DNA of 37,675 bases from Bacteroidota bacterium (GTDB lineage: Bacteria > Bacteroidota > Bacteroidia > UBA7662), in NCBI GenBank assembly GCA_016868875.1, contig VGFN01000004.1:1-37675 (forward strand), written 5' to 3'. The notes beneath the pieces were generated by a model. It was not told the origin of the DNA. It was given only the letters and a program-made list of their open reading frames with translations, and ran no database searches. This document shows, one piece after another, positions 1 through 9,064 of this stretch; positions within the stretch are counted from its first letter, which is position 1; each line of letters begins with the position of its first letter. The position numbers and the translations under genes were made by a program.

Positions 1-714
1 AATATCGGGGTGCTTGACGAGATAATTTTTCAGGGCCTGGGCAACCAAGGGGCCTTGTTCGATGATCTCGATCCGGGGAGGAAGGTAACGCCGAATCACA
101 GGGGTTAGCAAGGGGAAATGGGTGCACGCAAGGATAATGGCGTCCATGCTGGGGGCTCTTTGGCACAGTTGATCAAGGCATTCTTTCACGGCCATTTCCG
201 TCAGGGGTCCGTGGAGCCTACCCTCTTCGATGAGAGGAACCCACAAGGGGCAGGCCTGTTGATGCAAGGTGATTTGCGGAAAAAAACGTTCGATTTCGAT
301 GCCGTACGAATTGGATTCCACCGTACCCCGGGTCGCAAGCAAACCCAAATGCCCGCTGCGGGTAAGGTTCCCGGCGATTTCGGTAGTTGGTCTCAAGACA
401 CCAAGGACCCTGAGCGTGGGCCCCTTCGGAGCAAGTTCGGCTTGCCACCGCTGCAAATCGTTTTGTTGGATGGCTCGTAATGCTTTGGCTGATGCGGTGT
501 TACAAGCCACGATGACCAAGGGGCAGCCCTCTGCCAGCAGGTTGTAAACACATTCCTTGGTGAATTGATACACCGCGTCAAAGGATCGATTTCCGTAGGG
601 CACTCGGGCATTATCCCCCAAATAACAATAGGTATGAGTGGGCATGAGGGATCTCAGGGCCTGCAGGATATTCAGACCGCCCATACCGGAGTCAAAAACA
701 CCAATTTTGCCCAT
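1..714 (-). CDS. murI: Glutamate racemase, partial (C-terminus beyond the window)
   Basis: Converts L-glutamate to D-glutamate for peptidoglycan synthesis in the cytoplasm. It is absent from the ORF track because it runs off the left edge, but reading the minus strand from the ATG at 714 gives 238 uninterrupted codons. Visible family signatures are the N-terminal DSGMGGL with the Asp base at about residue 8, PYG at about 39-41, CNTAS with catalytic Cys71, and ACTHFPLL with the second catalytic Cys197 followed by His. Family members are usually 260-285 residues, so roughly 30-45 residues are missing. The start lies 2 nt after the stop of the ACMSD gene, which suggests co-transcription with the kynurenine genes. 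The functional link, if any, is unclear. The identification is secure from the paired Cys motifs. Confidence 0.95.
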   Translation of the reverse strand, partial: MGKIGVFDSGMGGLNILQALRSLMPTHTYCYLGDNARVPYGNRSFDAVYQFTKECVYNLLAEGCPLVIVACNTASAKALRAIQQNDLQRWQAELAPKGPTLRVLGVLRPTTEIAGNLTRSGHLGLLATRGTVESNSYGIEIERFFPQITLHQQACPLWVPLIEEGRLHGPLTEMAVKECLDQLCQRAPSMDAIILACTHFPLLTPVIRRYLPPRIEIIEQGPLVAQALKNYLVKHPDI

Positions 715-716
715 GC

Positions 717-1757
717 CTAGGTCTTCCAAACTTGCTCCTCACCAAGGTCCAACCATTGCAGCGCGGAGCGGTAGAGCAAATTCATTTCATGCTCCTTGTC
801 CAAATTCATGGAACGGATGAGCTGCCCCGCTTTGGCCTCTCCCAGAGGGAAAGGATAATCGCTGCCCAAGGCAACGCGGTTAGAACCGACGATTTCGATA
901 AGATACCGTAACATTTGTGGATCGTGCACCAAAGAATCCACCCAGAATTTGCCCAGGTATTCGCTGGGATGCACCGGATTGTCCACAGCAACCAGATCGG
1001 GCCTGGCTTCGTAACCCCGAACGATGCGTCCCAAGCCTCCAGGAAAGGAGCCACCACCATGGGCAAAGGCCACCCGCAACCGGGGGAACTTCTCAAAGAT
1101 TCCCCCAAAAATCATGGAGCAGATGGCCAAGGCCGATTCAGCAGGCATGCCCACCAACCAAGGTAGCCAGTAGCGGTCCATTTTGTCTTGACCCACCATA
1201 TCCCAAGGATGCACGAACAAGGAAGTTCCCAACTGCTCCGCCTTTGCATAAAAACCATGCAAGGCAGGGTCGTTCAAATTCCATTGGTTGACATGGGAGC
1301 CTATTTGTATTCCTGACAAACCTAAGTCCAGCATGCAGCGTTCCATTTCAAGGCAGGCCAAATCGGGATCCTGCAGGGGGACAGTCCCCAAACCCAGAAA
1401 ATGTGTCTTATGTTGATGAATCGCTTTGGCCAGGTGGTCGTTGAGGAAGCGTGAGGTATCCAAGGCGTTGGAAGCGGGAGCCCAATAATGAAAAAGCGCA
1501 GGCACCGTGGAAAGCACCTGCACATGATTCTCCAAATCGGCTACTTCCAAGATACGTTGTTGCTCGTCCCAGCAATTGGCTTCAATTTGCCGAAACACTT
1601 GATTCCCTTTCATCATCACCGCACAAGCAGGACAAGACCCCTCTTGGTGGTGAAGGGAAATCCAATCACCTGGGCCATAGCGTGTTGCCCAATCGGGGAG
1701 TTCCTTGGGCAGGATATGGGTATGAATGTCGATGGACCGCAAAGCCGTGTTAGACAA
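717..1757 (-). CDS. 2-amino-3-carboxymuconate-6-semialdehyde decarboxylase (ACMSD)
   Basis: Amidohydrolase-fold, Zn-dependent decarboxylase. It acts on the ring-opened product of 3-hydroxyanthranilate and diverts carbon away from quinolinate/NAD towards 2-aminomuconate and catabolism. The 346-residue length fits the family (about 330-340). Metal-binding features are IDIHTH near the N-terminus (His12, His14), a strand-end His in LFVHPWDM, AFAHGGG, and the C-terminal ALGSDYPFPLGE containing the catalytic Asp. The ATG at 1757 overlaps the end of the 3-hydroxyanthranilate dioxygenase gene by 8 nt, pairing two consecutive pathway steps. Upstream enzymes (kynurenine monooxygenase, kynureninase) and downstream aminomuconate enzymes are not in the window. 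Other decarboxylating amidohydrolases of the family are possible in principle, but the neighbour makes ACMSD by far the best call. Confidence 0.93.
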   Translation of the reverse strand: MSNTALRSIDIHTHILPKELPDWATRYGPGDWISLHHQEGSCPACAVMMKGNQVFRQIEANCWDEQQRILEVADLENHVQVLSTVPALFHYWAPASNALDTSRFLNDHLAKAIHQHKTHFLGLGTVPLQDPDLACLEMERCMLDLGLSGIQIGSHVNQWNLNDPALHGFYAKAEQLGTSLFVHPWDMVGQDKMDRYWLPWLVGMPAESALAICSMIFGGIFEKFPRLRVAFAHGGGSFPGGLGRIVRGYEARPDLVAVDNPVHPSEYLGKFWVDSLVHDPQMLRYLIEIVGSNRVALGSDYPFPLGEAKAGQLIRSMNLDKEHEMNLLYRSALQWLDLGEEQVWKT

Positions 1758-2280
1758 ATCGGGGATCGGATGCCATCACCTGACCGCAGGATCGGCAAGT
1801 GCGCTTGGACTCGTCGCTGTAAAAGGCCTTGAAGTGAGGGATAAAGTCCTTCTCGATATCGAGAAGTTCGAAATGGCTTTCATGCAAGGGATGGTTGCAC
1901 TGTTCACAGAACCACAGCAATCCGTCGGTAAAGCCACGACCCGCCCGAATACGTTCGATGACCAGCCCTATGGAGCCTTCCTGACGCACCGGGGAATGTG
2001 GGGTTTTGGCGGGACAAACGAATAAGTCTCCAGGCCCCAAGGCGTATTCAACGCAACGGCCATCTTGCTGGGTTTTGACCGTGATATGGCCCTCCAATTG
2101 GTAGAAGATTTCCTCTGTTTCGTTGTAATGGTAATCTTTGCGGGCATTGGGTCCTGCCACCACCATCACGATATAATCATTGCTATCGGGGGTAAGGTTT
2201 TTGTTGGCCACAGGGGGCTTGAGAAGATGGCGATTTGCTTCAAGCCATGCATTCAGGTTAAAAGGAGCTAAAGGGGCCAT
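1750..2280 (-). CDS. 3-hydroxyanthranilate 3,4-dioxygenase
   Basis: Cupin-fold, non-haem Fe(II) dioxygenase that opens the ring of 3-hydroxyanthranilate to 2-amino-3-carboxymuconate semialdehyde in the kynurenine pathway. The 176 residues match the bacterial family. Iron ligands and substrate residues are visible: Arg47, His51 and Glu57 in the segment RKDYHYNETEE, then His95 and Arg99 in AKTPHSPVR, and a Glu at 109. The C-terminal rubredoxin-like second metal site has both CxxC pairs (FCEQC at about 124-128 and CRSC at about 162-165). The next gene, ACMSD, uses its product and overlaps it by 8 nt. The gene starts 51 nt after the stop of the nuclease gene, so it may have its own promoter or be read through from upstream. 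Confidence 0.96.
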   Translation of the reverse strand: MAPLAPFNLNAWLEANRHLLKPPVANKNLTPDSNDYIVMVVAGPNARKDYHYNETEEIFYQLEGHITVKTQQDGRCVEYALGPGDLFVCPAKTPHSPVRQEGSIGLVIERIRAGRGFTDGLLWFCEQCNHPLHESHFELLDIEKDFIPHFKAFYSDESKRTCRSCGQVMASDPRFV

Positions 2281-2311
2281 ATCAGCATTGTAAGGGATAG
2301 GAACGAAGATA

Positions 2312-2325
2312 AGACGTTAGCGTCT
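2312..2325 (-). terminator. Small hairpin after the nuclease gene, possible weak terminator
   Basis: A 5-bp perfect stem with a 4-nt loop (AGACG-TTAG-CGTCT on the plus strand) lies 6 nt past the stop codon of the nuclease gene, in the 51-nt gap before the dioxygenase gene. On the minus strand it is followed by a pyrimidine-rich TTATCTTCGTT rather than a clean T-run. It could attenuate read-through into the kynurenine genes. The stem is short, so this is only a suggestion. Confidence 0.25.
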
Positions 2326-2331
2326 ATTCGC

Positions 2332-5208
2332 CTAATCCTCCGCTGACCTTCGGCAAATACGATTGAAATCACAGTATTTGCATCGATCCACGTCTTCCGT
2401 TTGAAGGATGGGGAGCTGAGGATCCAAGATTTCGCGAAAGATGCCAAGCAGGAGATCCTCAAATGCTTGGATGGTGGGGAGATCGATTTCACTTTGACCG
2501 GCCACCTTGAGCAAACGGCTGCCTCTGGAGGCTTGCTGCAAAGGCACGATGCCCAGCTCCAGGGGCAGAACAATAGGCTCATCGAGGATGGTCTTGTTAC
2601 GGCGCTGGGGCTGAGGATTTGCATGGGCCAACCAAGCGTAACACAAGAGTTGAAAGGCCTTGTTGTGTTCTCCGTCCAAAGCCTCCTTCAAAGATTCGAG
2701 TTCCAGTTCTTTGGAATTGCTGGGCATGTTCCCGGACTTGAAATCCACAATGCGATACTTCCCTGCATTGCTTTCCAAACGATCCAAGCGCCCCCTCCAT
2801 GCGATCGAAATATTGCCTACCTCCAAGCTTGCTTGATCGAATTTGAGTTCCTGACCAAGAAGTCGAATCCGCTCATACTGGCTGCGCCTTGTTTCGCCAC
2901 GGAAATACTCCTGCAAGAATTGAAGCCCCATGCGCTTGACCAAGACATTCACGCCTTGATCAAAGGAATAGGGCTTGAAATCCTGGTGGTTGCAGGCCTT
3001 GTCCAAGGCCTGAGGAATTTGTTCGGAGAGTTCATTCCAATCCTCAGGAAGCAGGGCTTTGCCTTCTTTGGTTTCAAAAAGATATTCCAAGGTCAAATGA
3101 AAAAGACTGCCGATTTGACCCGCATTGAGTTGCTCATCAATTTCTTCTGTGGCCTTTAGGTCCCTAATATAAGCGAACCAAAACCGCAGGGGGCATTGGA
3201 GGTAAAGGCTCAAGGAGGAGGGACTTATGGCTTTGTTGCTTAGCTTTTGACGTATCAAATCCATAACCAACTCGGTCTTGGGGATGCGAATGCTGTGGTC
3301 CGATGCAGGGGGCAGACGAACGGGTAATTCTCGCTGAGTGCTTTGCATTGCGCCTCGGTACTCCAAATCGAGCTGCTGCAGAAAACGGCTTTTTTCGGTG
3401 ACCTTGCCATCCGCTCCGCTGTGGGCATAAAGCAACAAAGCCTCTGTGCAATGTTGCAATAATCGATAAAAGGCGTAGGCTTGACGCGCCTCATCCGCCC
3501 AGGGTTCCGGCAGTCCAAAGGCTCGACGTAAATCAAAACTAAGCATACCTCGGTAACGACCTGCTCGTGGAAGGACGCCTTCGTTGAGTCCGCTGAAAAC
3601 CAAATAATCAAAGTCAAGGGCCAGCGTATCCGAAAGGCTCATCACGCGGATTCCTCCCAAGGCATTTCCTTCGGGATTCAGTGCCGCGGATACCAAATGC
3701 ATGGACCACATTTTGCGCCAAACCGCCCAAGAATTATCGGAGGGTAGCAGCCTGGCCGCGATTTGATGAATTAAATCAGCCATGGATCGAAGGGCATGTT
3801 GCTCCATAGGGGCCACCATGTTTTCCTGGAATTCGCTGAGGGCGAGGGCCACTTGGGCCAGATGAAGGTAGGTTCGGGTGGCTTGGTCAGGGGAACCAGA
3901 ATTTGGCTCAACAGGAACCGTGAGATCCTCCCTTGATTCCACAGGCAATGGAATGAGTGGCAGTCCTTTATAAACAAAGGAACGCAGATCTTTGGCATAA
4001 AGGAAGGTTGGCGATACCCCGGGGCCTCCATGGCCTTGGGCTGCGCCTAAGTTCAGCTTGGACCACAAGGGATTGTTGATCCACTCGTTCCAATCCATCG
4101 AGTTAACCTTGCCTTTAAAGTGAAGCCCTTGCAACAATTCCAGGTAGGCCGTGGCCCAGGAGTAGGCTGAGGTCCATCGCAAATCCAAAGGCATGCCCAG
4201 GTGCAGGCCCGTTTCGGGCAAGTCCCAATGCATCAGCAGGGGCCAAACTTGGGAGGATTCGCCCAAGACCCATCCGATTTGTCTGGGCTGAACCCCGGCG
4301 ACCAACCACTTTCGGATTTGAGCAATTCCTGCATCCATTTGTTCCATGGTCCCGGTGCAAGAACACTGATTCAATTGGGGTATTCCTGCGACAAGCCTAT
4401 CGATGGCCGGCATTGCCCCCGCAAAAGGTTCGTCGTTGGGTATTTGCCTCAACCCATGCCCTGCAAGGTGCACAGGGTTGTCGAGGTAATAGCGATCAGC
4501 GTCGGTGATCCAATGGATTTTGGTGGATTGGTGCAGGGTTTCGATAATCTTTTGTAACAACGGACTCACATGATCGAACCCTACCCAAACCATGGCGTCC
4601 ACCTGATCGTTGCGCCCATTGGTCTCGCTCAGGGAATCCAATAATTTCCTTAGGGCACCGGAAGGATAGTCCACCTTTTCGGTTTCCAAAAGGCGTCGAA
4701 ATTCCAGGTAAGTAGGGTAGATTAAATGGTAGAAACGTAGGTATTCCGCCTCGGCCTGAGAGGGTTCTTCACCCGACGGATTCCAAAGTTCAACCGCTTT
4801 CTGCTGGTTCAGGTAGCGAAAAATTTGCTCAGCCGGTACAGGGTGGGCCCCGGTCGGTAACACATACGCATCCACTTCCTCAAAATCACTTAGAAGTCCA
4901 GGGGCCCAGGCCAGGAACTGTTCCGGGGCATCGGCCACAGAACCTTCTTGGTCAACGGCGTAGAGATAGGCTTGATGGAGCAGCGAAATCAAATGCAAGC
5001 GATTGGCCCGGCGTAGTCCGCTGCGTCGGTAGGCCCAGTCCTCGAGAGCAAAGCAAGCGGGCGCAAGGGAGGGTTTGCCCAATTGCCTAGAGAGGGCCTG
5101 CAAAAAAGGTGAAACGGGCCTGACAGCAGGAAAAATAACTTCAACTCGATGCAGGGCAGGATGTTCTGCCTTGCAAAGCTGTAGGGCAACCGCTTCCAGG
5201 AATTTCAT
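2332..5208 (-). CDS. AddB/RecB-like PD-(D/E)XK nuclease with Fe-S cluster motif
   Basis: A 958-residue protein resembling the AddB subunit of AddAB-type recombination helicase-nucleases. These resect double-strand breaks with an AddA helicase partner. The N-terminal about 650 residues look like the degenerate helicase-like scaffold of AddB: no Walker A motif is apparent, and late segments resemble SF1-like blocks such as FSGLNEGVLPR. The C-terminal quarter is a PD-(D/E)XK nuclease domain with GRLDRLE followed by IVDFKSG at about 820-826. A lone Cys in LYLQCPLRFW plus CKYCDFNRIC at 943-952 form the C...CxxC...C iron-sulfur staple typical of AddB-type nucleases. The start is the ATG at 5208, 9 nt after the aconitase stop. 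No AddA-like gene is in the window, so the partner must be elsewhere if it exists. Confidence 0.85.
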   Translation of the reverse strand: MKFLEAVALQLCKAEHPALHRVEVIFPAVRPVSPFLQALSRQLGKPSLAPACFALEDWAYRRSGLRRANRLHLISLLHQAYLYAVDQEGSVADAPEQFLAWAPGLLSDFEEVDAYVLPTGAHPVPAEQIFRYLNQQKAVELWNPSGEEPSQAEAEYLRFYHLIYPTYLEFRRLLETEKVDYPSGALRKLLDSLSETNGRNDQVDAMVWVGFDHVSPLLQKIIETLHQSTKIHWITDADRYYLDNPVHLAGHGLRQIPNDEPFAGAMPAIDRLVAGIPQLNQCSCTGTMEQMDAGIAQIRKWLVAGVQPRQIGWVLGESSQVWPLLMHWDLPETGLHLGMPLDLRWTSAYSWATAYLELLQGLHFKGKVNSMDWNEWINNPLWSKLNLGAAQGHGGPGVSPTFLYAKDLRSFVYKGLPLIPLPVESREDLTVPVEPNSGSPDQATRTYLHLAQVALALSEFQENMVAPMEQHALRSMADLIHQIAARLLPSDNSWAVWRKMWSMHLVSAALNPEGNALGGIRVMSLSDTLALDFDYLVFSGLNEGVLPRAGRYRGMLSFDLRRAFGLPEPWADEARQAYAFYRLLQHCTEALLLYAHSGADGKVTEKSRFLQQLDLEYRGAMQSTQRELPVRLPPASDHSIRIPKTELVMDLIRQKLSNKAISPSSLSLYLQCPLRFWFAYIRDLKATEEIDEQLNAGQIGSLFHLTLEYLFETKEGKALLPEDWNELSEQIPQALDKACNHQDFKPYSFDQGVNVLVKRMGLQFLQEYFRGETRRSQYERIRLLGQELKFDQASLEVGNISIAWRGRLDRLESNAGKYRIVDFKSGNMPSNSKELELESLKEALDGEHNKAFQLLCYAWLAHANPQPQRRNKTILDEPIVLPLELGIVPLQQASRGSRLLKVAGQSEIDLPTIQAFEDLLLGIFREILDPQLPILQTEDVDRCKYCDFNRICRRSAED

Positions 5209-5217
5209 GAAGGTTGC

Positions 5218-7497
5218 TCAAGAATGACCGGCCGCTTGAGCGCGAATAATGTTCAGGGCACCCCCGGCGCGGAACCAGGCGATTTGAGCTTCGTTGTAGC
5301 TGTGGTTAAGTTGCAGCTCTTTTGCCGAGCCGTCTTCATGGGTTAAGCGCATGCGCAGGGCTTGTCCGGGTCTGAATTCGTTCAAACCCAACACATCCAT
5401 GCGGTCGTTTTCTTGAATCAGGTCATAATCCGCCTTGTTCGCAAAGGTCAAGGCCAGCATGCCTTGCTTCTTGAGGTTTGTTTCGTGAATTCGGGCAAAG
5501 GAGCGAACGAGAATTACACGAACACCCAGATGACGGGGCTCCATCGCGGCATGCTCGCGCGATGATCCTTCGCCATAATTTTCGTCACCGACCACCACCG
5601 ACCCAAGGCCTGCGGCTTTGTAAGCGCGTTGCACTTCGGGGACGGCACCGTAGGCTCCGGTCAATTGATTGCGGACGGAATTGGTTTGCCCGGTGTAGGC
5701 ATTAACCGCACCGATAAGCATGTTGTTGGAAATGTTATCCAAATGCCCGCGGTATTTGAGCCAGGGACCGGCCATGGAAATATGATCGGTGGTGCATTTG
5801 CCCTGGGCTTTGATCAGCAAGGGCATCCCGGTAAGGTCTGTTCCTTCCCATGCCGCAAAGGGATCCAGCAACTGAAGGCGATCTGAATCGGGATGGACAT
5901 GGACTTTGACTGAAGCCCCGTCGATGGCGGGTGCTTGGTAGCCGCTATCGGCCACTTCAAAGCCTTTGGGTGGAAAAGCCAAGCCTTGAGGCTCGTCCAA
6001 GGTCACCTCGAAGCCCTCGGTGTTGATCAGGGAATCGGTCATGGGGTTGAAGGTCAAATCCCCTGCGATGGCCAAGGCCGTGACAATTTCCGGTGAGGCC
6101 ACAAAGGCATGGGTATTGGGATTGCCGTCGTTGCGTTTGGCAAAATTTCGATTGAAGGAGGTGATGATGCTGTTCTTGCGTTGGGGATCATCGCTATGCC
6201 TGGCCCATTGACCGATGCAAGGACCGCAGGCGTTGGCAAGGACGACCCCGCCGATGGCATCGAAATGCTTCAAGAGTCCATCCCGTTCCACGGTATAGCG
6301 GACCATTTCGGAGCCGGGGGTGATGGTGAATTCCGATTGGGCCTTGAGCTTTTTGCTTGCCGCTTGCGCTGCAATGGAGGCCGAACGGCTGATATCCTCG
6401 TAAGAAGAATTGGTGCAAGAACCGATCAGACCTACATCCAATTGGGCAGGCCACCCGTGCTCTCGAACAGCCTGGGCAAATTGACTCAACGGCCAGGCCA
6501 GATCCGGGGTGAAGGGCCCGTTGATATGGGGCTCCAATTCGTCAAGGTTGATTTCAATTACCTGATCAAAGTAGGCCGTAGGGTTAGCATAGACCTCCGG
6601 ATCACCGGTCAGATGTGAGGCGATGGCGTCGGTCATGGTAGCCACATCCTTCCGACCGGTACCCCGAAGGTATTCGGCCATGCGGTGATCGTATCCGAAG
6701 ATGGAGGTCGTGGCACCAATCTCTGCGCCCATGTTGCAGATGGTGGATTTGCCTGTGGCTGAGAGGCTTTGGGCTCCGTCACCAAAGTATTCCAGGATGG
6801 CATCGGTCCCGCCCTTGACCGTCAAGATGCCGGCAACTTTGAGGATCACGTCTTTGGCTGAAGCCCACCCGCTGAGTTTACCCCGCAGATGCACGCCGAT
6901 GATGCGCGGCATTTTGAGCTCCCAGGCGAGGCCTGCCATCACATCGCAGGCGTCCGCTCCGCCCACCCCGATCGCAATCATTCCCAGACCACCCGCATTG
7001 GGGGTATGCGAATCGGTCCCGATCATGAGCCCACCCGGAAAGGCATAATTTTCCAAGATCACTTGGTGAATAATTCCAGCCCCTGGTTTCCAAAAGCCAA
7101 TCCCGTATTTATCGGAAACCGACGAGAGAAAATCAAAGACCTCTTTGTTTTTGTCCACGGCTTCGCGAAGGTCCGTTGCGGCCCCTGCCTTGGCTTGGAT
7201 CAGGTGATCGCAATGCACCGTGCTGGGTACCGCCACCGAGGGCCGCCCCGCTTGCATGAATTGCAACAAGGCCATTTGGGCGGTTGCATCCTGCATGGCC
7301 ACGCGATCTGGAGCGAAATCTACATAATCAACCCCCCGTCTTAATTGAGCAGGTGAAGCATTGGAATCCGACCAGAGGTGTGTAAGGAGAATTTTCTCGG
7401 TGAGGGTCAAGGGGCGGTTGCAGGACTGCCGAACATCATCGCAGCGCTGGGTCCATTGTGCGTAATGTTGGCGGAGCATTTCCAAATCAAAGGTCAT
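5218..7497 (-). CDS. Aconitate hydratase (mitochondrial-type aconitase)
   Basis: TCA-cycle [4Fe-4S] enzyme that interconverts citrate and isocitrate in the cytoplasm. The 759-residue length fits the mitochondrial-type aconitase common in Bacteroidetes, rather than the about 890-residue AcnA or the AcnB type. Cluster ligands are visible as the Cys in [13 protein letters not shown] and the CxxC in [11 protein letters not shown]. The C-terminal swivel domain carries the active-site Ser segment [18 protein letters not shown] and [11 protein letters not shown] in the N-terminal half are also conserved family segments. It is first in a minus-strand run leading into the nuclease gene (9-nt gap) and diverges from the ABC permease gene across about 85 nt, where its promoter should lie. 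Confidence 0.96.
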   Translation of the reverse strand: MTFDLEMLRQHYAQWTQRCDDVRQSCNRPLTLTEKILLTHLWSDSNASPAQLRRGVDYVDFAPDRVAMQDATAQMALLQFMQAGRPSVAVPSTVHCDHLIQAKAGAATDLREAVDKNKEVFDFLSSVSDKYGIGFWKPGAGIIHQVILENYAFPGGLMIGTDSHTPNAGGLGMIAIGVGGADACDVMAGLAWELKMPRIIGVHLRGKLSGWASAKDVILKVAGILTVKGGTDAILEYFGDGAQSLSATGKSTICNMGAEIGATTSIFGYDHRMAEYLRGTGRKDVATMTDAIASHLTGDPEVYANPTAYFDQVIEINLDELEPHINGPFTPDLAWPLSQFAQAVREHGWPAQLDVGLIGSCTNSSYEDISRSASIAAQAASKKLKAQSEFTITPGSEMVRYTVERDGLLKHFDAIGGVVLANACGPCIGQWARHSDDPQRKNSIITSFNRNFAKRNDGNPNTHAFVASPEIVTALAIAGDLTFNPMTDSLINTEGFEVTLDEPQGLAFPPKGFEVADSGYQAPAIDGASVKVHVHPDSDRLQLLDPFAAWEGTDLTGMPLLIKAQGKCTTDHISMAGPWLKYRGHLDNISNNMLIGAVNAYTGQTNSVRNQLTGAYGAVPEVQRAYKAAGLGSVVVGDENYGEGSSREHAAMEPRHLGVRVILVRSFARIHETNLKKQGMLALTFANKADYDLIQENDRMDVLGLNEFRPGQALRMRLTHEDGSAKELQLNHSYNEAQIAWFRAGGALNIIRAQAAGHS

Positions 7498-7582
7498 GGG
7501 GTGAGTTTAAAGTGTATAGGTTGGCGAAATTAAGGATAAAGGCCGTGCAAGACCTATATTGGAGCCATTAAACCTGGTTTCG

Positions 7583-8836
7583 ATGATCAAAACGACCACC
7601 ACCTCCCTCGGGTGGACGGATAATCTCAGAATAGCCCTGAAGGCCGTGGGGGGTAATCGCCTTCGGACCTCCCTTACCGCGGGTATTATCGGGATTGGGA
7701 TCACCGCCTTGGTTGGCATTTTGACCTCCATCGACGCGTTGGAGAAATCCATCACGGATACCTTTGCCAGCATGGGTTCCAATACCTTGGTGATTCGCAA
7801 CCGCCCCTCCTCCAGTGGTTTTGGAAACAGGCGCCGCAGGGTCCAATACCGGCCCATCACGTTCAGGGAAGCCGAGACTTTTATGGAGCGCTTCGAATTC
7901 CCAGGCCATGGCTCGATTTCAGGCAATGTAAGTTGGACGGCCGTGATCAAAGGGAAGGGCCGCAAAACCAATCCCAACGTGACCCTGATGGGATCGGATG
8001 AGCATTATTTGAAAGTGGGGGGGTATACCATAAGCCACGGAAGGAATTTTTCAGCCGTTGAACTCCAAAACGGCTCTGCGGTCATGATCCTAGGGTCCGA
8101 GGTAGCCCGCAAACTCTTTGGGAGTGAAAGCGTCAGTGGGCAACAAGTTTCGGTAGGGAGTTCCCGTTACCGGGTAATCGGGGTCATAGCCTCCAAAGGT
8201 TCCGGTTTTGGGAATAACAGCGATCGTGTCTGTGTTTTGCCGTTGAAACATATCCAATCCTATTACCCGTCGGTGGATCGTTCTTATGTGATTTCGTACA
8301 CCTTATCGGATCCCAATCAACTTGCTTATGCCGAGCAAGAGGCGAAAGGACTCTTTCGCAACATTCGACGAATAAGCCGCCAAGATCCGGATAATTTTGC
8401 CATCACCAAATCCGATAGCTTTGCAAGGAGTTTGATTGAGAACCTAGCCTTTATTGATCTGGCAGCCAAAGCCATAGGTTTAATCACGTTATTGGGTGCT
8501 GCCATTGGTTTGATGAACATCATGCTGGTCTCTGTGACCGAAAGAACCCGTGAAATTGGGACACGCAAGGCGCTGGGTGCTACGCAATCCGCCATTCGTC
8601 AGCAGTTCCTCTTGGAGGCTTTGGTGATTGGACAAATAGGTGGCCTCATGGGAATTGCCTTGGGCATCATCATCGGCAATTCCGTTGCGCTAATGGTGGG
8701 CGTGGGGTTCATCATACCCTGGGCATGGATGACCAGCGGTATTGTGTTATGCTTATTGGTGGGGTTGATGTCGGGTTATTATCCCGCGGCCAAGGCGGCG
8801 GCGTTGGATCCTATTGAGGCCCTTCGGTACGAGTAA
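7583..8836 (+). CDS. MacB/FtsX-family ABC transporter permease
   Basis: Membrane component of a MacB-like ABC system, a class that couples cytoplasmic ATP hydrolysis to export or periplasmic mechanical work. The ORF track extends to a TTG at 7559, but the ATG at 7583 (giving [10 protein letters not shown], 418 residues) is a better start. Layout: an N-terminal helix with the family segment [14 protein letters not shown]; a long periplasmic MacB-PCD-like domain (about 60-270); then three C-terminal TM segments that include [15 protein letters not shown], the classical cytoplasmic coupling loop of FtsX/MacB permeases. No ATP-binding subunit or membrane-fusion protein is adjacent, so the partner is encoded elsewhere. 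It is a single gene facing the tRNA-Cys gene convergently. Substrate unknown. Confidence 0.9.
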   Translation: MIKTTTTSLGWTDNLRIALKAVGGNRLRTSLTAGIIGIGITALVGILTSIDALEKSITDTFASMGSNTLVIRNRPSSSGFGNRRRRVQYRPITFREAETFMERFEFPGHGSISGNVSWTAVIKGKGRKTNPNVTLMGSDEHYLKVGGYTISHGRNFSAVELQNGSAVMILGSEVARKLFGSESVSGQQVSVGSSRYRVIGVIASKGSGFGNNSDRVCVLPLKHIQSYYPSVDRSYVISYTLSDPNQLAYAEQEAKGLFRNIRRISRQDPDNFAITKSDSFARSLIENLAFIDLAAKAIGLITLLGAAIGLMNIMLVSVTERTREIGTRKALGATQSAIRQQFLLEALVIGQIGGLMGIALGIIIGNSVALMVGVGFIIPWAWMTSGIVLCLLVGLMSGYYPAAKAAALDPIEALRYE

Positions 8837-8870
8837 CCCAAGACCGACGGTGAGCTGGCTCATCGATGTT

Positions 8871-8944
8871 TGGAGGTCGAGAGCGGATTCGAACCGCTGT
8901 AGGAGCTTTTGCAGAGCTCTGCCTAGCCACTCGGCCACCCGACC
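8871..8944 (-). tRNA. tRNA-Cys (anticodon GCA)
   Basis: The minus strand folds into a complete 74-nt cloverleaf. The acceptor stem GGTCGGG/CTCGACC has one G-T pair. The D-arm is GCC...GGC. The anticodon stem GAGCT/AGCTC has the loop CTGCAAA, placing GCA at positions 34-36. A short variable loop (CTAC) is followed by the T-arm AGCGG-TTCGAAT-CCGCT. The discriminator is T and the 3' CCA is encoded in the genome. It stands alone between the convergent end of the ABC permease gene and the thiolase gene. Confidence 0.97.
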
Positions 8945-8995
8945 AGGGTGTGTTTCGCTGGCATCCTCCAGGAATATCCAACGTTTGAGCAAGGG

Positions 8996-9003
8996 TAAAG
9001 ATA
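8996..9003 (-). promoter_or_regulatory. Possible -7 box for tRNA-Cys
   Basis: TATCTTTA on the minus strand is one mismatch from the Bacteroidetes -7 consensus TAnnTTTG. It lies about 50 nt upstream of the mature tRNA 5' end and so could drive a precursor with a short leader. No convincing -33 TTTG is seen at the usual distance. Confidence 0.3.
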
Positions 9004-9064
9004 CCGCCTTCTGCGCAATTTGGGTTGCACCGCTACGGAGTTGCCCCCGTGGTTTTGGGTTGGT

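Noticed and set aside
2401-3159. 252-codon plus-strand ORF opposite the AddB-like nuclease
   Set aside because: A shadow of the nuclease domain; no family features, and the opposite strand encodes the Fe-S and IVDFKSG motifs.
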